Assembly: GCF_021462225.1 (NCBI RefSeq)
Contig: NC_061805.1
Location: forward strand, 28,351,958-28,415,957
Origin: Girardinichthys multiradiatus
Lineage: Eukaryota; Chordata; Actinopteri; Cyprinodontiformes; Goodeidae
Direction of reading: 5' to 3'
Length of the DNA stretch: 64,000 nucleotides
The notes beneath the pieces were generated by a model. It did no database searches and was not told where the DNA came from. It saw only the letters and a program-made list of their open reading frames with translations. A program made the position numbers and the translations under genes. Below, piece after piece: positions 22,836 through 34,576 of this stretch (positions within the stretch are counted from its first letter, which is position 1; every line of letters begins with the position of its first letter).

Positions 22836-23490
22836 ATTGTCCACCCTAGTCCACTGTTTATCTCAGATTAGTGATTGGCTTACCAGTAACTACCCTGTTT
22901 TAAACAACAAAACGCCGGAAACCATGATTATTGCTCCTCCAGAACTACAGACAATAATCAGTCAGGCTCTTGCTTGTTTTTATCTAACTCCAGCATTCAA
23001 AATCGCTGTGTACTATTTGACTCCTGTCTGGGCTTTGACACTGTCTCAATTCTGTTTCTTTCATTAAAGGAACATTTCTAAATTGCAACATATGGCCTCT
23101 TAAGCTGAAATGGAAAGAATAATCCATGTAATGGTGTCATCGCATTTAGATTATTGTAATGCTCTATTTACTGGTTTAGATAAAACACTCCTTTTACGTC
23201 TCCAAGCCATACAAAATGCTGCAGCCAGATTACTTACACACTGCAGCAAGCAAGCTCACATTAACCCCATTTTATACTCTCTACATTAGCTACCAATAGA
23301 TTTTGGGTTTCATTTTAAAATTCTCACACTAATATACAGAGTACTAACAGCCAGGCCCCAGTTTACTTATCTCATCTGCTGCTTGCTGTCTTCTTTCTGA
23401 GGGTCAACATTTTCTAGTTGTTCCACGCACCAGACTGAAAACCAAGGGGGACAGAGCCTTCCAGTCTGTCTACCCACTTAAAGTTAGTGA
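22836..23490 (+). mobile_element. L2-type LINE, 3' part
   Basis: Continuation of the L2 frame: QISDWLTSNYPVLNNKTPE, then HLDYCNALFTGLDKTLLLRL and QNAAARLLTH. Stops interrupt it (for example at tag after LH near 23288). With 21000-21204 it forms one older element split by the insertion. Confidence 0.82.
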
Positions 23491-24240
23491 TAAGTGGTAT
23501 TGTGGATTTCTCATGGTTCTAATGGTTCAAGCTGTATGTCAGAATCACATCATTAAATTTCCACACAAACACATGAAGAGTGTTTTTTGCTGAAACTACT
23601 GACACGATGCTTCAATAGAGCTAACTATGAGAATCAGGATCTGTTTTACTGGCCAACAACTAAAAAGGAAATTGACACGCTTTCAGTAAACAGCAAGACA
23701 AAGTAAAAGAAGGGAAGACAAACGTATTTATCGATAGGCTCTCTAAGTTTCAGAAGAACTACATACCAGTTCAAACCTGCCTGGGTAAACTCTGAGGCTG
23801 CTCCTGACCTGTTAGCAATATTTATAATAACCCAAACCTTTGGATCTGTTGTTTTGGATATATTTGATGGCTCATTTTACTGCAAACAACAGCATGTTTA
23901 ATGATATTTAAACTATGTTTTTGTCCTGTTTTGGTCCTTAAGATCACAGTGACACTGTAAACACCCAATGAAAGTAGAAAAAGAATTAGAACAAACTTTT
24001 AGCAAATGTCTTTAATTTAAATAATTATATGGATTCCTTTTTTTCCCATCTTTTCTTCTTATATTGACTTAATGTTTTAGAGTATTTATAACATTAAACA
24101 TATTGCAGTTCCCTGCAGAAATAAAGTGTCAGTATCACCTTTACGCACACCGCGCTCTCTGTTGAATCGACTCATATCTTACTGAACATTTCCATATTTT
24201 GAACGCATGTAGCCACCAGGACAAGTGTGCTCTCTCTCAC
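23491..24240 (-). other. rasef intron, no feature recognised
   Basis: Mostly unique AT-rich sequence between the L2 remnant and the proximal EF-hand exon. A short tract near 23630-23760 resembles LINE 3' sequence but is too weak to call. Confidence 0.45.
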
Positions 24241-24545
24241 CTCGGGATAAACTTGGCCTGTTCGCCCAGCCTCTTCTCGAATGTCTCCCAGGCGATGGAC
24301 ACTGGTCCTCCGTCGGACTCCGTTTCCTCTCCGTAGCGGTCATGGAAGCCGTGGATGAACTCCTGCAGGGTGACGGTCCCGTCTTGGTCCACGTCCAGCC
24401 GCTGGAATATCCTGTCCGCCTCAGCCGCGGACACCTGCAGCTCGGCGCAGATCGTAAGGAACTCGTTCCTCTCGATGCGTCCGGAGTTGTCGACGTCGTA
24501 CGCGTGAAAGAGGGCGCACAGTCGGTCCCTCTCCTCCGCACTCAT
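24241..24545 (-). CDS. rasef: rasef exon 1b: EF-hand pair, proximal first exon
   Basis: Begins MSAEERDRLCALF and carries two EF-hand loops: DVDNSGRIERNE (residues 17-28) and DVDQDGTVTLQE. Both have Asp at positions 1 and 3, Gly at 6 and Glu at 12, so both should bind calcium. It ends with GEQAKFIPR, the conserved RASEF junction with the coiled coil. The exon is strikingly CpG-rich in an AT-rich region, suggesting a CpG-type promoter. This is the exon that matches known RASEF best, so I treat it as the main first exon. Confidence 0.94.
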
Positions 24546-24899
24546 ATCCTTGGCGGAAGGCTGTAGCTGGCTGGAGGGAAAAAGGAGGAAGTTTCAGGAA
24601 ATTTAGGATGACCACTGAGAGGGAGAATCCAAGAAATCCACACAAAGTGGCAAGCGACTTATCCTCTGGATGACCGCAAAACAAAAGGCCACCCCAGCTG
24701 TGTTAAATGAAAACTTTCAGAGAAGTTGCTATCTTGGACTCAGGTAATGCATCTGCTCTCAGTACCTCTGTAACACTGTTTGCTCGCTCCTCCCTCTCCT
24801 CTTGACATAAAGGTGTCGACTTCACGCAGGGGAAAATAGCTGCGATATTGCACTGTCGCAAGTTAAATGCAAACGCAATTTATGGAAGCCAATTCCGCC

Positions 24900-25837
24900 A
24901 CTCCGATGAAATATAATGTGGCTAACAATTATGAGATAGCTATTTAATTTCTCTTAATAATAAGATAATATGGGATATAAGATATTTCTTTTTAAATACT
25001 GTTTTGTACTTATGAGATGTTTATGATATACCGATAGTCCGAAAAATATGACTTGACTATCACATAAATACGAGGTAGTGTGAGATAAGGAATGATTGTG
25101 GCACATTAATTTGACTAATTGTGGTGTTATTCATAAGCTAAATGTATAAAATATGATTTTTTTTACACAATTGCTGGATAGTATAACATAATTTTTGAAA
25201 TTATGACATGGTACCTCATAACATATATCATATCATACTACCTCATACTTATAATTGAGTAATTATCTCATACTATTTCATACTTATTAGATATTATCTT
25301 TTAATTTTAAATATTTCCCTTTCTTTACTAATTATAAGATGTTTTTTGAGATATAATTAGGTACTAATACAAACACAAATAGTGATTTGATTGTCTCATA
25401 ATCATGAGATAGAATGAGAAAAAAGATAATTTTTTGTACTAATTATGAGTTATTTTTTAAAATACTAATACCAATTAAACTTGGCTATCTCAAAATTAAA
25501 ATATAGCATGAATCACTATTTCATATTGTGAGATGTTATGTCATGAATTACAGCGTATCTCATATTTATGAGACAGCCAAGTCATAATTAGGAGATATTA
25601 TCTCAGTAATGAGATGGTTTCTCATGTTATCTAAAGAGCATATGACATATTTTTTTATTTTACTAATAATGACATTTTAATTAGATACTAATGGAATGAG
25701 TGTTAAAACTAATTATGACTCAACAATACCATGATTATGTGATTGTATGTGATATTATACTATTTCATTATTATGAGATAATACCTAATTCCCTCTCATA
25801 ACAAAACGAGAGCAAAGTCATAGTTATGAGACACATA
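24900..25837. repeat. AT-rich array of near-palindromic ATAATTATGAGATA-like units, left part
   Basis: Degenerate copies of tatgagata and its reverse tatctcata recur about every 20-60 bp in both orientations (for example near 25410, 25565, 25600, 25790). Units around cataattatgag are near-palindromic. The pattern resumes beyond the Tc1 copy at 27452, so one array was split by that insertion. Confidence 0.75.
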
Positions 25838-25839
25838 TA

Positions 25840-27449
25840 CAGGTCCTTCTCAAAATATTGGCATATTGTGATAAAGTTAATTATTTTCCATAATGTAATG
25901 ATGAAAATTTAACATTCATATATTTTAGATTCATTGCACACTAACTGAAATATTTCAGGTCTTTTATTGTCTTAATACGGATGATTTTGGCATACAGCTC
26001 ATGAAAACCCAAAATTCCTATCTCACAAAATTAGCATTTCATTAAAAGGGTCTCTAAACGATCTATGAACCTAATCATCTGAATCAACGAGTTAACTCTA
26101 AACACCTGCAAAAGATTCCTGAGGCCTTTAAAACTCCCAGCCTGGTTCATCACTCAAAACCCCAATCATGGGTAAGACTGCCGACCTGACTGCTGTCCAG
26201 AAGGCCACTATTGACACCCTCAAGCAAGAGGGTAAGACACAGAAAGAAATTTCTGAACGAATAGGCTGTTCCCAGAGTGCTGTATCAAGGCACCTCAGTG
26301 GGAAGTCTGTGGGAAGGAAAACGTGTGGCAGAAAACGCTGCACAACGAGAAGAGGTGACTGGACCCTGAGGAAGATTGTGGAGAAGGGCCGATTCCAGAC
26401 CTTGGGGGACCTGCGGAAGCAGTGGACTGAGTCTGGAGTAGAAACATCCAGAGCCACCGTGCACAGGCGTGTGCAGGAAATGGGCTACAGGTGCCGCATT
26501 CCCCAGGTCAAGCCGCTTTTGAACCAGAAACAGCGGCAGAAGCGCCTGACCTGGTCTACAGAGAAGCAGCACTGGACTGTTGCTCAGTGGTCCAAAGTAC
26601 TTTTTTCGGATGAAAGCAAATTCTGCATGTCATTCGGAAATCAAGGTGCCAGAGTCTGGAGGAAGACTGGGGAGAAGGAAATGCCAAAATGCCAGAAGTC
26701 CAGTGTCAAGTACCCACAGTCAGTGATGGTCTGGGGTGCCGTGTCAGCTTCTGGTGTTGGTCCACTGTGTTTTATCAAGGGCAGGGTCAATGCAGCTAGC
26801 TATCAGGAGATTTTGGAGCACTTCATGCTTCCATCTGCTGAAAAGCTTTATGGAGATGAAGATTTCATTTTTCAGCACGACCTGGCACCTGCTCACAGTG
26901 CCAAAACCACTGGTAAATGGTTTACTGACCATGGTATCACTGTGCTCAATTGGCCTGCCAACTCTCCTGACCTGAACCCCATAGAGAATCTGTGGGATAT
27001 TGTGAAGAGAACGTTGAGAGACTCAAGACCCAACACTCTGGATGAGCTAAAGGCCGCTATCGAAGCATCCTGGGCCTCCATAAGACCTCAGCAGTGCCAC
27101 AGGCTGATTGCCTCCATGCCACGCCACATTGAAGCAGTCATTTCTGCAAAAGGATTCCCGACCAAGTATTGAGTGCATAACTGTACATGATTATTTGAAG
27201 GTTGACGTTTTTTGTATTAAAAACACTTTTCTTTTATTGGTCGGATGAAATATGCTAATTTTGTGAGATAGGAATTTTGGGTTTTCATGAGCTGTATGCC
27301 AAAATCATCCGTATTAAGACAATAAAAGACCTGAAATATTTCAGTTAGTGCGCAATGAATCTAAAATATATGAATGTTAAATTTTCATCATGACATTATG
27401 GAAAATAATGAACTTTATCACAATATGCTAATATTTTGAGAAGGACCTG
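25840..27449 (+). mobile_element. Tc1 element, DD34E type, apparently intact
   Basis: 1610 bp bounded by TA (25838-25839 and 27450-27451). The ends begin CAGGTCCTTCTCAAAATATT and form inverted repeats of about 200 bp with few differences. A full transposase ORF lies inside. It sits in the AT-rich array between the two rasef first exons, opposite in orientation to the gene. Confidence 0.95.
26168..27172 (+). CDS. Tc1 transposase (DD34E), full-length
   Basis: 334-residue cut-and-paste transposase starting MGKTADLTAVQKATI. Two helix-turn-helix units (IGCSQSAVSRHL; VETSRATVHRRVQ) with a GRKTCGRKR linker precede the catalytic domain. D148 (FSDESKF), D238 (QHDLAPAH) and E273 (SPDLNPIENLW) are present, with 34 residues between the last two. 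No stop or frameshift was seen. Length is typical for Tc1. Whether it is active needs expression data, but by sequence it is the best-preserved transposase here. Confidence 0.95.
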   Translation: MGKTADLTAVQKATIDTLKQEGKTQKEISERIGCSQSAVSRHLSGKSVGRKTCGRKRCTTRRGDWTLRKIVEKGRFQTLGDLRKQWTESGVETSRATVHRRVQEMGYRCRIPQVKPLLNQKQRQKRLTWSTEKQHWTVAQWSKVLFSDESKFCMSFGNQGARVWRKTGEKEMPKCQKSSVKYPQSVMVWGAVSASGVGPLCFIKGRVNAASYQEILEHFMLPSAEKLYGDEDFIFQHDLAPAHSAKTTGKWFTDHGITVLNWPANSPDLNPIENLWDIVKRTLRDSRPNTLDELKAAIEASWASIRPQQCHRLIASMPRHIEAVISAKGFPTKY

Positions 27450-27451
27450 TA

Positions 27452-27670
27452 GTATTAGTATTTTTTATTTATGACTAATAATTCTTCTCAAGTCATAATT
27501 ATGAGGTAATGTCTTAATTTGACTATTTATGAGATAATTATGAGACAACCATGCAATACAAGTAATAGTTTAGGTACTGATACTAATTAAAGACTTCAAT
27601 CAGAATTATAAGACAGTATATCAATATTAAAAGAATGAGATGGTCACTGCATAAGTATGAGATGCAAACC
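27452..27670. repeat. AT-rich array of near-palindromic units, right part
   Basis: Continues the array at 24900-25837: cataattatgag, tatgagataattatgagaca and gtatgagatg occur here, fading out by about 27670. Confidence 0.7.
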
Positions 27671-28471
27671 ATTTACTTTTCGGCTCAATGGCAGAAAAAA
27701 ACTAAAACATCTTTTCTTGTAATTTGCATCTATGGAAAGAGTAAAAACTTTGCACATTTACACTAAAAAACAAAGTTAAATAAAAATATTTTGTTGTACC
27801 ATCAAACTATCACTTCACTCTTTCCATTACATCTTGGAAGACATCTCAATCCCAAACCCATATGACCTGTCTGGACCAGCAGACAATACAATGCAAGGCT
27901 TTAAAATGCCCTCGTTCAGCCTTGTGTCCCATTTTGTGTGGTTACAAGATAAAATGCAGTATAGCATAAAATTTACTGATAACTGAATGCTTCTTTGCAA
28001 GACATTAGGTAAAAGTTATAAACTCACTAAGAGCATCGTGTTTTTTTTCTGGAAAAGGACAAAATTTCCCACCCAAAAAGGTCTTCGTGTTATGTAAGTG
28101 TTATTGCCAAAGTAGTTTTACTTGGATGACTTTATATCATGTCAGCAATACACGTTTTGCAATTATCTCTCTTTCAGCAGCTGCCGTTATTAGACCACAT
28201 CTATTAGAAGTCCGGATTATTAACATTTTACCATTTTACCTAATGTGAACCTTTATTTTTTGTCACTTCAGTGTTGATTTATACCTAGTAATGTACAAAA
28301 AAATGAATGAAGTATTGTGATCTGAAAAATGTTTCTCCTTCCATCATGTAGATTGATGTTAAGTGGAAAGCTGGCACAACTCTTGATGATTATAACTATT
28401 ATACTCTCAAATAAATATAATTCCCGCAAAAGCATGAAATATACAAAGAAACCTGAAATATACTTCCTCAC
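27671..28471 (-). other. Sequence between rasef first exons, no feature
   Basis: No coding or repeat feature recognised between the AT-rich array and the distal EF-hand exon. Confidence 0.5.
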
Positions 28472-28788
28472 CTGATCATAACCTGTTCTTTGTTAAGTAG
28501 GGATTCTTCCACTGCTAAGGAAATTTTGTCTTCTTCTGTTTTATCCTTCTGATGTTTGTCGTTGAATCCGCTGAGAAACTCCTCCAAGGTAACTGTGCCA
28601 TCACCGTCAGCATCCAGGCAGCTGAATATGCCCTCTGCCTCCTCAGAAGGGACATGGAGCTCTTGGCAGATGGCAGAAAATTCATTTTTTTCAATCCGTC
28701 CTGAGTTGTCCACATCATAGGTGTAGAAAAGTGATTTTAGGCGGTCTTGCTCCTCATGGGCCCCTTTGTTTGTTGATGCCATAGTCAT
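28472..28788 (-). CDS. rasef: rasef exon 1a: second EF-hand first exon, distal
   Basis: Reads MTMASTNKGAHEEQDRLKSL then two EF-hand loops, DVDNSGRIEKNE and DADGDGTVTLEE, both with all canonical calcium ligands. It is clearly homologous to the proximal exon (first loop differs only at R/K) but ends NKEQVMIR instead of AKFIPR. Its donor (AG|gtgagg) is in the same phase as exon 1b, so it could splice to exon 2 in frame. The second ATG (28782) has A at -3 and G at +4 and may be preferred. It could be an alternative first exon, or the start of a decayed duplicate gene, but no second set of downstream exons is present. Confidence 0.85.
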
Positions 28789-29015
28789 GACACTTTAAGT
28801 TTAAGACAGTTATTGGAACCCAAAATTTATCCAAAAAAAAAAAAAAACTGTTAGAGACTACTGGAGCTTAACTGTCGCAAAGTTAAACTTGCATTTCATT
28901 TTTGAAGACTCTCGCAGATTATGGGGAGACACCCATAAGGTGGGAACATGAAGAACAGCCCCATTAATAAAATGGCTGTTCATCATAGATAGTGCTGTGT
29001 CATTCTGTTACCTCA

Positions 29016-29023
29016 CTTTTATA
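29016..29023 (-). promoter_or_regulatory. TATA-like box upstream of rasef exon 1a
   Basis: Minus strand reads gggatataaaagtgagg, an excellent TATA box about 230 bp upstream of the distal start codon. It predicts a start site near 28985. No CpG island is present here, in contrast to exon 1b. No expression evidence. Confidence 0.4.
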
Positions 29024-29479
29024 TCCCCCTCCTCCTTTAGTGCCCTCTTCTTTTATTTGTTTTTTTCTATTTATCATGATAAATGTCCTGATAAAGCAAA
29101 GTTACGACACTGTTACAAATGCTGTAAAACCATGGCTGTTATCAAAAAGGAAAAACCCCTCAGGAAGATAAAAGTAATGGAGGGAATCTGCACTGCTATC
29201 AACTGAAGTGTCTTTGTGATCAGGATTCCTAAAGGCTTTTGGATTCATGTTTTCAAGTCCCCACATTTACTCCCTGTGTTCAATTCTGTCTTTAAATTAC
29301 TTGCAAGTAAAATCTTACAATGCATTAAAAAGTATATTTTTAGTTTTAGAGTTTTATCATTTTGGGTGAAACAAAGGATTGTTATTAATGATCTAGAGAG
29401 GTCAGTAAGCCTAGCACAAAACCCAGTGTCCTATAGGTCATGGAGCTCCAAGGTGTCATAATCAGTTTGTTCAACCATG

Positions 29480-29690
29480 CAGGCGCACACTCTCATACCT
29501 AAGACCGATTAACTTACAGCCATGTTTTAGTATTGTACAAGGAATCTGGAGTACTCAGAGAGAACCGCCGTTTCTACAGAGAGAACATGAAAACTCTATG
29601 CAGAAAGACCGCAGTCTGGGATTCAAACCCAGGACCTTCCTGCTGCAAGGCAACAGTGCTACTAACTACTCCACCATGCAGCCCTAATGT
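29480..29690 (-). mobile_element. SINE fragment, reverse orientation
   Basis: Reverse complement contains gggctgcatggtgga, gttgccttgcagcaggaagg, then gggtttgaatccc and ctttctgcatagagtttt. This is the tRNA-like head and body of the family seen intact at 36524-36884. Confidence 0.75.
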
Positions 29691-29696
29691 AATAGG

Positions 29697-30512
29697 CAAG
29701 GCAAGTTTACTTATATAACACATTTCAGTAGCAAGACAATTCAAATTGCTTTACATGAAAAAAGAAAGAGACATAATAGGAAAAGTACATTACAGTGGCA
29801 TAAAGGTTATTAAATAATTAACGAACACAAATGATGAAAGAGAATAAAAATTAATGATTAAAGTGATAAGATGATAATAAAAAAGATAAATAATGAAAAT
29901 TAATGATAACATGATTGATAAGAAAATGAAAGGAAAGTTAGACTGAAAACTTAACTAATAATTTTTAGATGGCACAGTCCAAGGCCACCCTAAACAAATA
30001 AGTTTTTAATCTTAAAGCAACTTAGGGTTTTAGTACTTTCAAAGTTTTCTGGGAATTTATTCCAGATTAGTGGAACATAAGAACTAAAAGCTGCTTCTCC
30101 ATGTTTGGTTCTGGTTCTGGGTATGCAGAGTAGATTTGGACTTTAGAACCGGGGTGATGTGCTCCACTTTCTTAGTTCTAGTTCTGATCGACTTTTTAGG
30201 CAGACCTGTGAAGACACCGTTGCAGTAATCAATTCTACTAAAGATGAACGCATGAATTAGTTTTTCAAGGTCCTGCTGAGACATTAGTCCTTTAATCCTG
30301 GAGATGTTCTTTAGGTGATAGAAGGCCGATCTTGTTACTGTCTTTATGTGTCTCTGAAGGTTCAGGTCTGAGTCCATCACTACACCCAGGTTTCAAGCCT
30401 GACTGGTGGTTTCTAGCTGTATTAACTGAAGCTGTGTGCTAACTTTTAAATGCTCTTCCTTTGGTCCAAACAAACTTATTTCAGTTTTGTTTTGATTCAG
30501 CTGAAGAAAAGT
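29697..30512 (-). mobile_element. L2-type LINE 3' fragment
   Basis: Minus strand translates to MDSDLNLQRHIKTVTRSAFY, then SRIDYCNGVFTGLPKKSIR and HITPVLKSK. This is the C-terminal block of L2 reverse transcriptase; upstream on the minus strand, near 30480-30510, [12 protein letters not shown] also matches. The 3' tail (about 29700) reads as aattgtcttgctactgaaat. Truncated and frameshifted. Confidence 0.8.
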
Positions 30513-33500
30513 TTGGCACATCCATCCATTGATTTGCATTGATCATAATACCACTGAAATAAAAAGCACAAACAGATGAGAATGTTAGAGAGTTTATTGG
30601 ACCCTTATAGTAGGTCATTTCACAGAAGACCATCAAATTCTCCCCCTTTGCCTTTTTAGGTCTCAACATCTGGGATGAGCTCCAACCCTTGGTGACCCTT
30701 AACACGGTGGCTGTGATATATAAATTAATAAATTCATGCTTTCCTCAGTAAAGGTGTGTGTTTTTATGCAACAGAGCAGCAATGTAATAACACTTTATGG
30801 TTAATTAGTGTTTTGCTGTAATTTGTTACTTCTGTTCAGTAGCATCTGGAAATACCCTTATATCTATATTCTAGTTTATTTTTCCATTAAATCACACCAG
30901 TAGCAGCTGATCTTTCCGTTTTCTTAAAAAAGTCTCTGCATACAGTTGGTCCTTGTTTTCATAGTTGGAGTTATGGATATGCTTTTTTCACCAGCCAAAA
31001 ATAAGTCAGTAAGACTTTATTTACAGCTGATTATTACCACTGATAGCATGGAAATTTGATTAAAACTCAGTGGATGCTATAGCGAATGAATCTCTCTGAA
31101 GTTCTATTCTATTCTATTCTAAAATAATATCTACAGGCTATAAGGCAGCAGTACACATCCAACTTGCATGGGGGGCACGCCACATCTCTGAATTCATTGT
31201 TTATTGACATTTTTCTTATTAACATGAAGGAGAAAAATAAGATCTTTCTTTCTTTTTTTCTTTATTGTCACTGTTGTTTATGCCTTTATTGAGAAACACT
31301 TTCTGGCCTGCAGCATGTGTGCAGATATGACTGCATGTGAAAGAGCAGTTTTAGGATATCTTTTGTTTGTCTAGGGAGTGGTGCAGTACGTTGATGTAGT
31401 GGTAATGCTTAGATCATGAGAACACACCATATGCTGCTACTTGGGAAAACTTGGGACATCCCACTTACCTACTGTATATGGCACATTTAATCGAAACCAC
31501 AAAGAGTGCTAAGGCACAAAATCTTCTGAACTCCAATTTTAAGCCAAAACATTTTTAATTTTCTTTGTATTTAGGCTTCATCAGGCTGATTTACAGAGCA
31601 TGTACAACCAGCAAGCCAGTCAGTGCCAAACCTGCAATACTGGGCTGAAAAATCCCAGTGATAACCTCCTGCACAGGATTTATAATCACATATCTTTAGG
31701 TGTGAACAGTGATCAGGGACACCTGCTGGTGGAGAAATGTAAAGACAACATACTCAGAAAACAGGTTACACAAGATGTTTTTGTTTGCTTGGGATTTATA
31801 TAAAAAAAACTTTTTTCACTGGAGAATATTACAGCTTTGGTTAGTATTTACTTTTGGTATGTTGTTTGCTGTAATGTATAAAGGTCATGAGGATCCCCAT
31901 AACTGTATTTACAATTTACAAGAAAACCTAAAAATCCTGCAAGTATGAAACAAATAAATACCGATCAAGCTTTTCAATTGTTTTACACAACAGATAAGTA
32001 ATTTAAAAACACACAGTCCTGATAGTGAACAAATTTGTGGAATCCTACCAAGAAGATGATATGTCACCTGGAACCATAGAGCCCATTTACCTGTCAGTGT
32101 AAACAAGTCAGATTTCTTTCTAGACAAAAAAGAGCTATGGGAATCTGAAATGGGTGTATTGTGAGTTATTTGTAACACAGGCGCAGGATGGTGTGAGCAC
32201 TCTTATTTTCCTTAAAGTCCCTCATATGTTATTTACATGAGTGAGCTTTGGGTCAGTAATTAGGTTGTAAGGGTGGATTTTTCCTCAAACAACAAAAGCT
32301 GTCTCTTCATTTGAGACAACTTTTGTCCCAGGATTATGTAAAAACTGAAAATTTGGCTTCAAGGTAGGAAACAAACTAAAGCTGAGGGAAGGGAAAAGTG
32401 CAACAAGAATGATAGATAGCTATAGTTGAGTGAGCAGCTAAATAAAGCTTTATAAAAAAAAAAATCATATGATATGAAAACAAGGACCGACTAAATAAAG
32501 ACAGATGCATTGGAGTATAGCTATTGACTCTCATGAGTAAAACACTGACGTATGTAAAAAAAAGTGAGACTTTCAAGTGCTTCCACTCACTGCCACTGTG
32601 TTGTACACAATCAATGTTGTTGTTAAGCGAAAAGAGAGTCCTAGTGTATGTCCGTACACATCAGCGTGACAAAGCTGGTTGGAACTGTAACAAATGTCTT
32701 CCTAAATGCTACCAGAATTTTACTTTTTGAAATTATATTTTGTGTCTGAAACTGTGGTGTGCTGTGGTGAACTACAGGCAGACTAGGCTCACAACACACA
32801 CCTCATTGAGTATCATTGCTGCCATGCCCATCCCTCTATGAGTGTACACAGTGTACCCACTTTTTATAGGCTACTTCCTGCAGGATAAGGCACAGTCTCA
32901 CAAAGCTCAAATCATCTTAGGCTGGTTTCTTAGTTGAGGCGACATGAGTCAACTCTTGTCTTGGCAAATAAAGTACTGTGTTCTTAGTTCTTGGGTTGCA
33001 TTAGGAATCTTTGGATCTATCTAGTCTTTTCTACACACAGTCACAGGTTAATGTGTCATAAAAAGTATATGAAGAACTAATGGAACAAGTTCTAGTCCTG
33101 AATACCAGAACACTCGTATTAACCAGTCTATGGTGTCTTAAATTCCACTATAGAGTAGAAATAGGAACAGTGTAGTTACTAAATTATACCACAAGAGGGA
33201 GACCAGATTTCCAGAAAATATATAAAATAATACATGTGGTATTTTAGATATTTTATTTCTAATATAATTTATATATTAGATATCACATTGCCTGGGATCT
33301 GAGCTGATTGGTTTAACAGCTTAATAAATAAATAATCAAGACAACAGTCAGTGTATTCTTTAGGGATCTTTATTGTGGCAGTATTAACATAGAAAATAAA
33401 CCCATGTTTATTTTTAGAACAAACAAACATTCAAAGTTTTACTCCACAAAATTCATAAGGCTTGGTTGTCTCTGTTTTTTTCTTTCTTTTTTCAGATTGA

Positions 33501-33605
33501 TCTTTAAAATAAATCTCCCAGAGTGGCTTAGTCAAAGAGACTGAATGGGGAAAAAAGAAACAGAAAAAGATAAAAATACAAAACAAACACAAACAACAAA
33601 AACTA
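30513..33605. other. Intergenic, no gene recognised
   Basis: Between rasef and frmd3. Only a ttctattctattctattct run (about 31101-31121) and short ORFs without support. Nothing else recognised. Confidence 0.5.
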
Positions 33606-33981
33606 CAACCTTGGTTAGAGGTTTACATACATTCATCATGCTTAATTTTGGGCTTTTAGTAATGCATTGGAATCATTCTTTTTCTAGGGTGGAAAAACAA
33701 GAACTGGGTGCACAAATTTGTTGGGGATTTTCTTTAATTCATACATAAAAAATATCCATATAGCCCCAAATATCCCCACCAATTGTTAGTTAAAATATCC
33801 CTGACAAGATTCATTGACCACTGACCTTTGGAGCCCCAATAAGCTTTTGACATTATTTTACATTTTAAAAAACCACTGAAGTTGCACTTGTTGACAATCC
33901 ATAAAAGAAATATAAACATTGAAATGAAATTCCCAAATTAATATGCGAAATATGGCTGTATGTAAACCTCTGACCAGAACT
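33606..33981. mobile_element. Tc1-type MITE
   Basis: About 376 bp with inverted ends: left ggttagaggtttacatacat, right (reverse) ggtcagaggtttacatacag, followed by TA at 33982. No transposase inside. The ttacatac-type end belongs to a common fish Tc1 group, so this is a non-autonomous derivative. Confidence 0.7.
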
Positions 33982-34576
33982 GTAACCAAATATACCACAA
34001 AACAATCAGTTTGCTTGAAAATTAAAAAAACACCACAGGAACCCTACAAGATAATCTGCTACTGTACATGTTCATAAAACACTGAATTAATATGCACCCC
34101 CCACCCCTTATTATTCAGTATTTTTGCATATACAAAACCTGAGTTTTAAAATCTCAAATACATTTGCTAAAAACATTTATTTTCAAACCATTTAAATTCC
34201 AAGTATTATGGGTTTTTTTTTTGGTCAGATTCATATTTTATGACAGAATATTCATTTTTGGATTTGTAAATAATTAAAGGACCATATCGTTAATAACTCA
34301 TGTGACATCACCTGGGGCATCATTTATGATTTATCATGATTCTTATCACAGTATAATCACAACCAATATTAGCTGTAGTCTCTGTCAAACTACTCCATAC
34401 TGCTTATCAAACATAGGAGGCTAATTAGCTCAAAACAAGAGCTAAAAACTCAAATTAATCAATTCCCTTTGAAGAATGGCAACAGAACTTATAAATGAGC
34501 TACAACCATACAGTGCTACAGTATCAGGCTATGATCAGTTTGTCAGATTGTTTCGTTGTTTGCAGTGGTTAAGTAT

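Larger units (their letters stand above)
1..28985 (-). other. rasef: rasef gene, overall span (3' end off the left edge)
   Basis: RASEF (RAB45) couples N-terminal calcium-binding EF-hands and a central self-association coiled coil to a C-terminal Rab-type GTPase; family members act on intracellular membranes and trafficking. Read on the minus strand, the order here is EF-hand pair, coiled coil, an acidic serine-rich linker, then the GTPase with motifs [20 protein letters not shown] and ETSAKDG. With the proximal first exon the 16 visible exons sum to 2027 nt (675 codons plus 2 nt), and all splice phases agree. Every junction reads GT-AG. The last exon, which should carry the C-terminal tail and cysteine prenylation site, was searched for in 1-1582 and not found, so it probably lies left of the window. 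The upper limit assumes a start about 30 nt below the TATA-like box at 29016. Confidence 0.93.
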
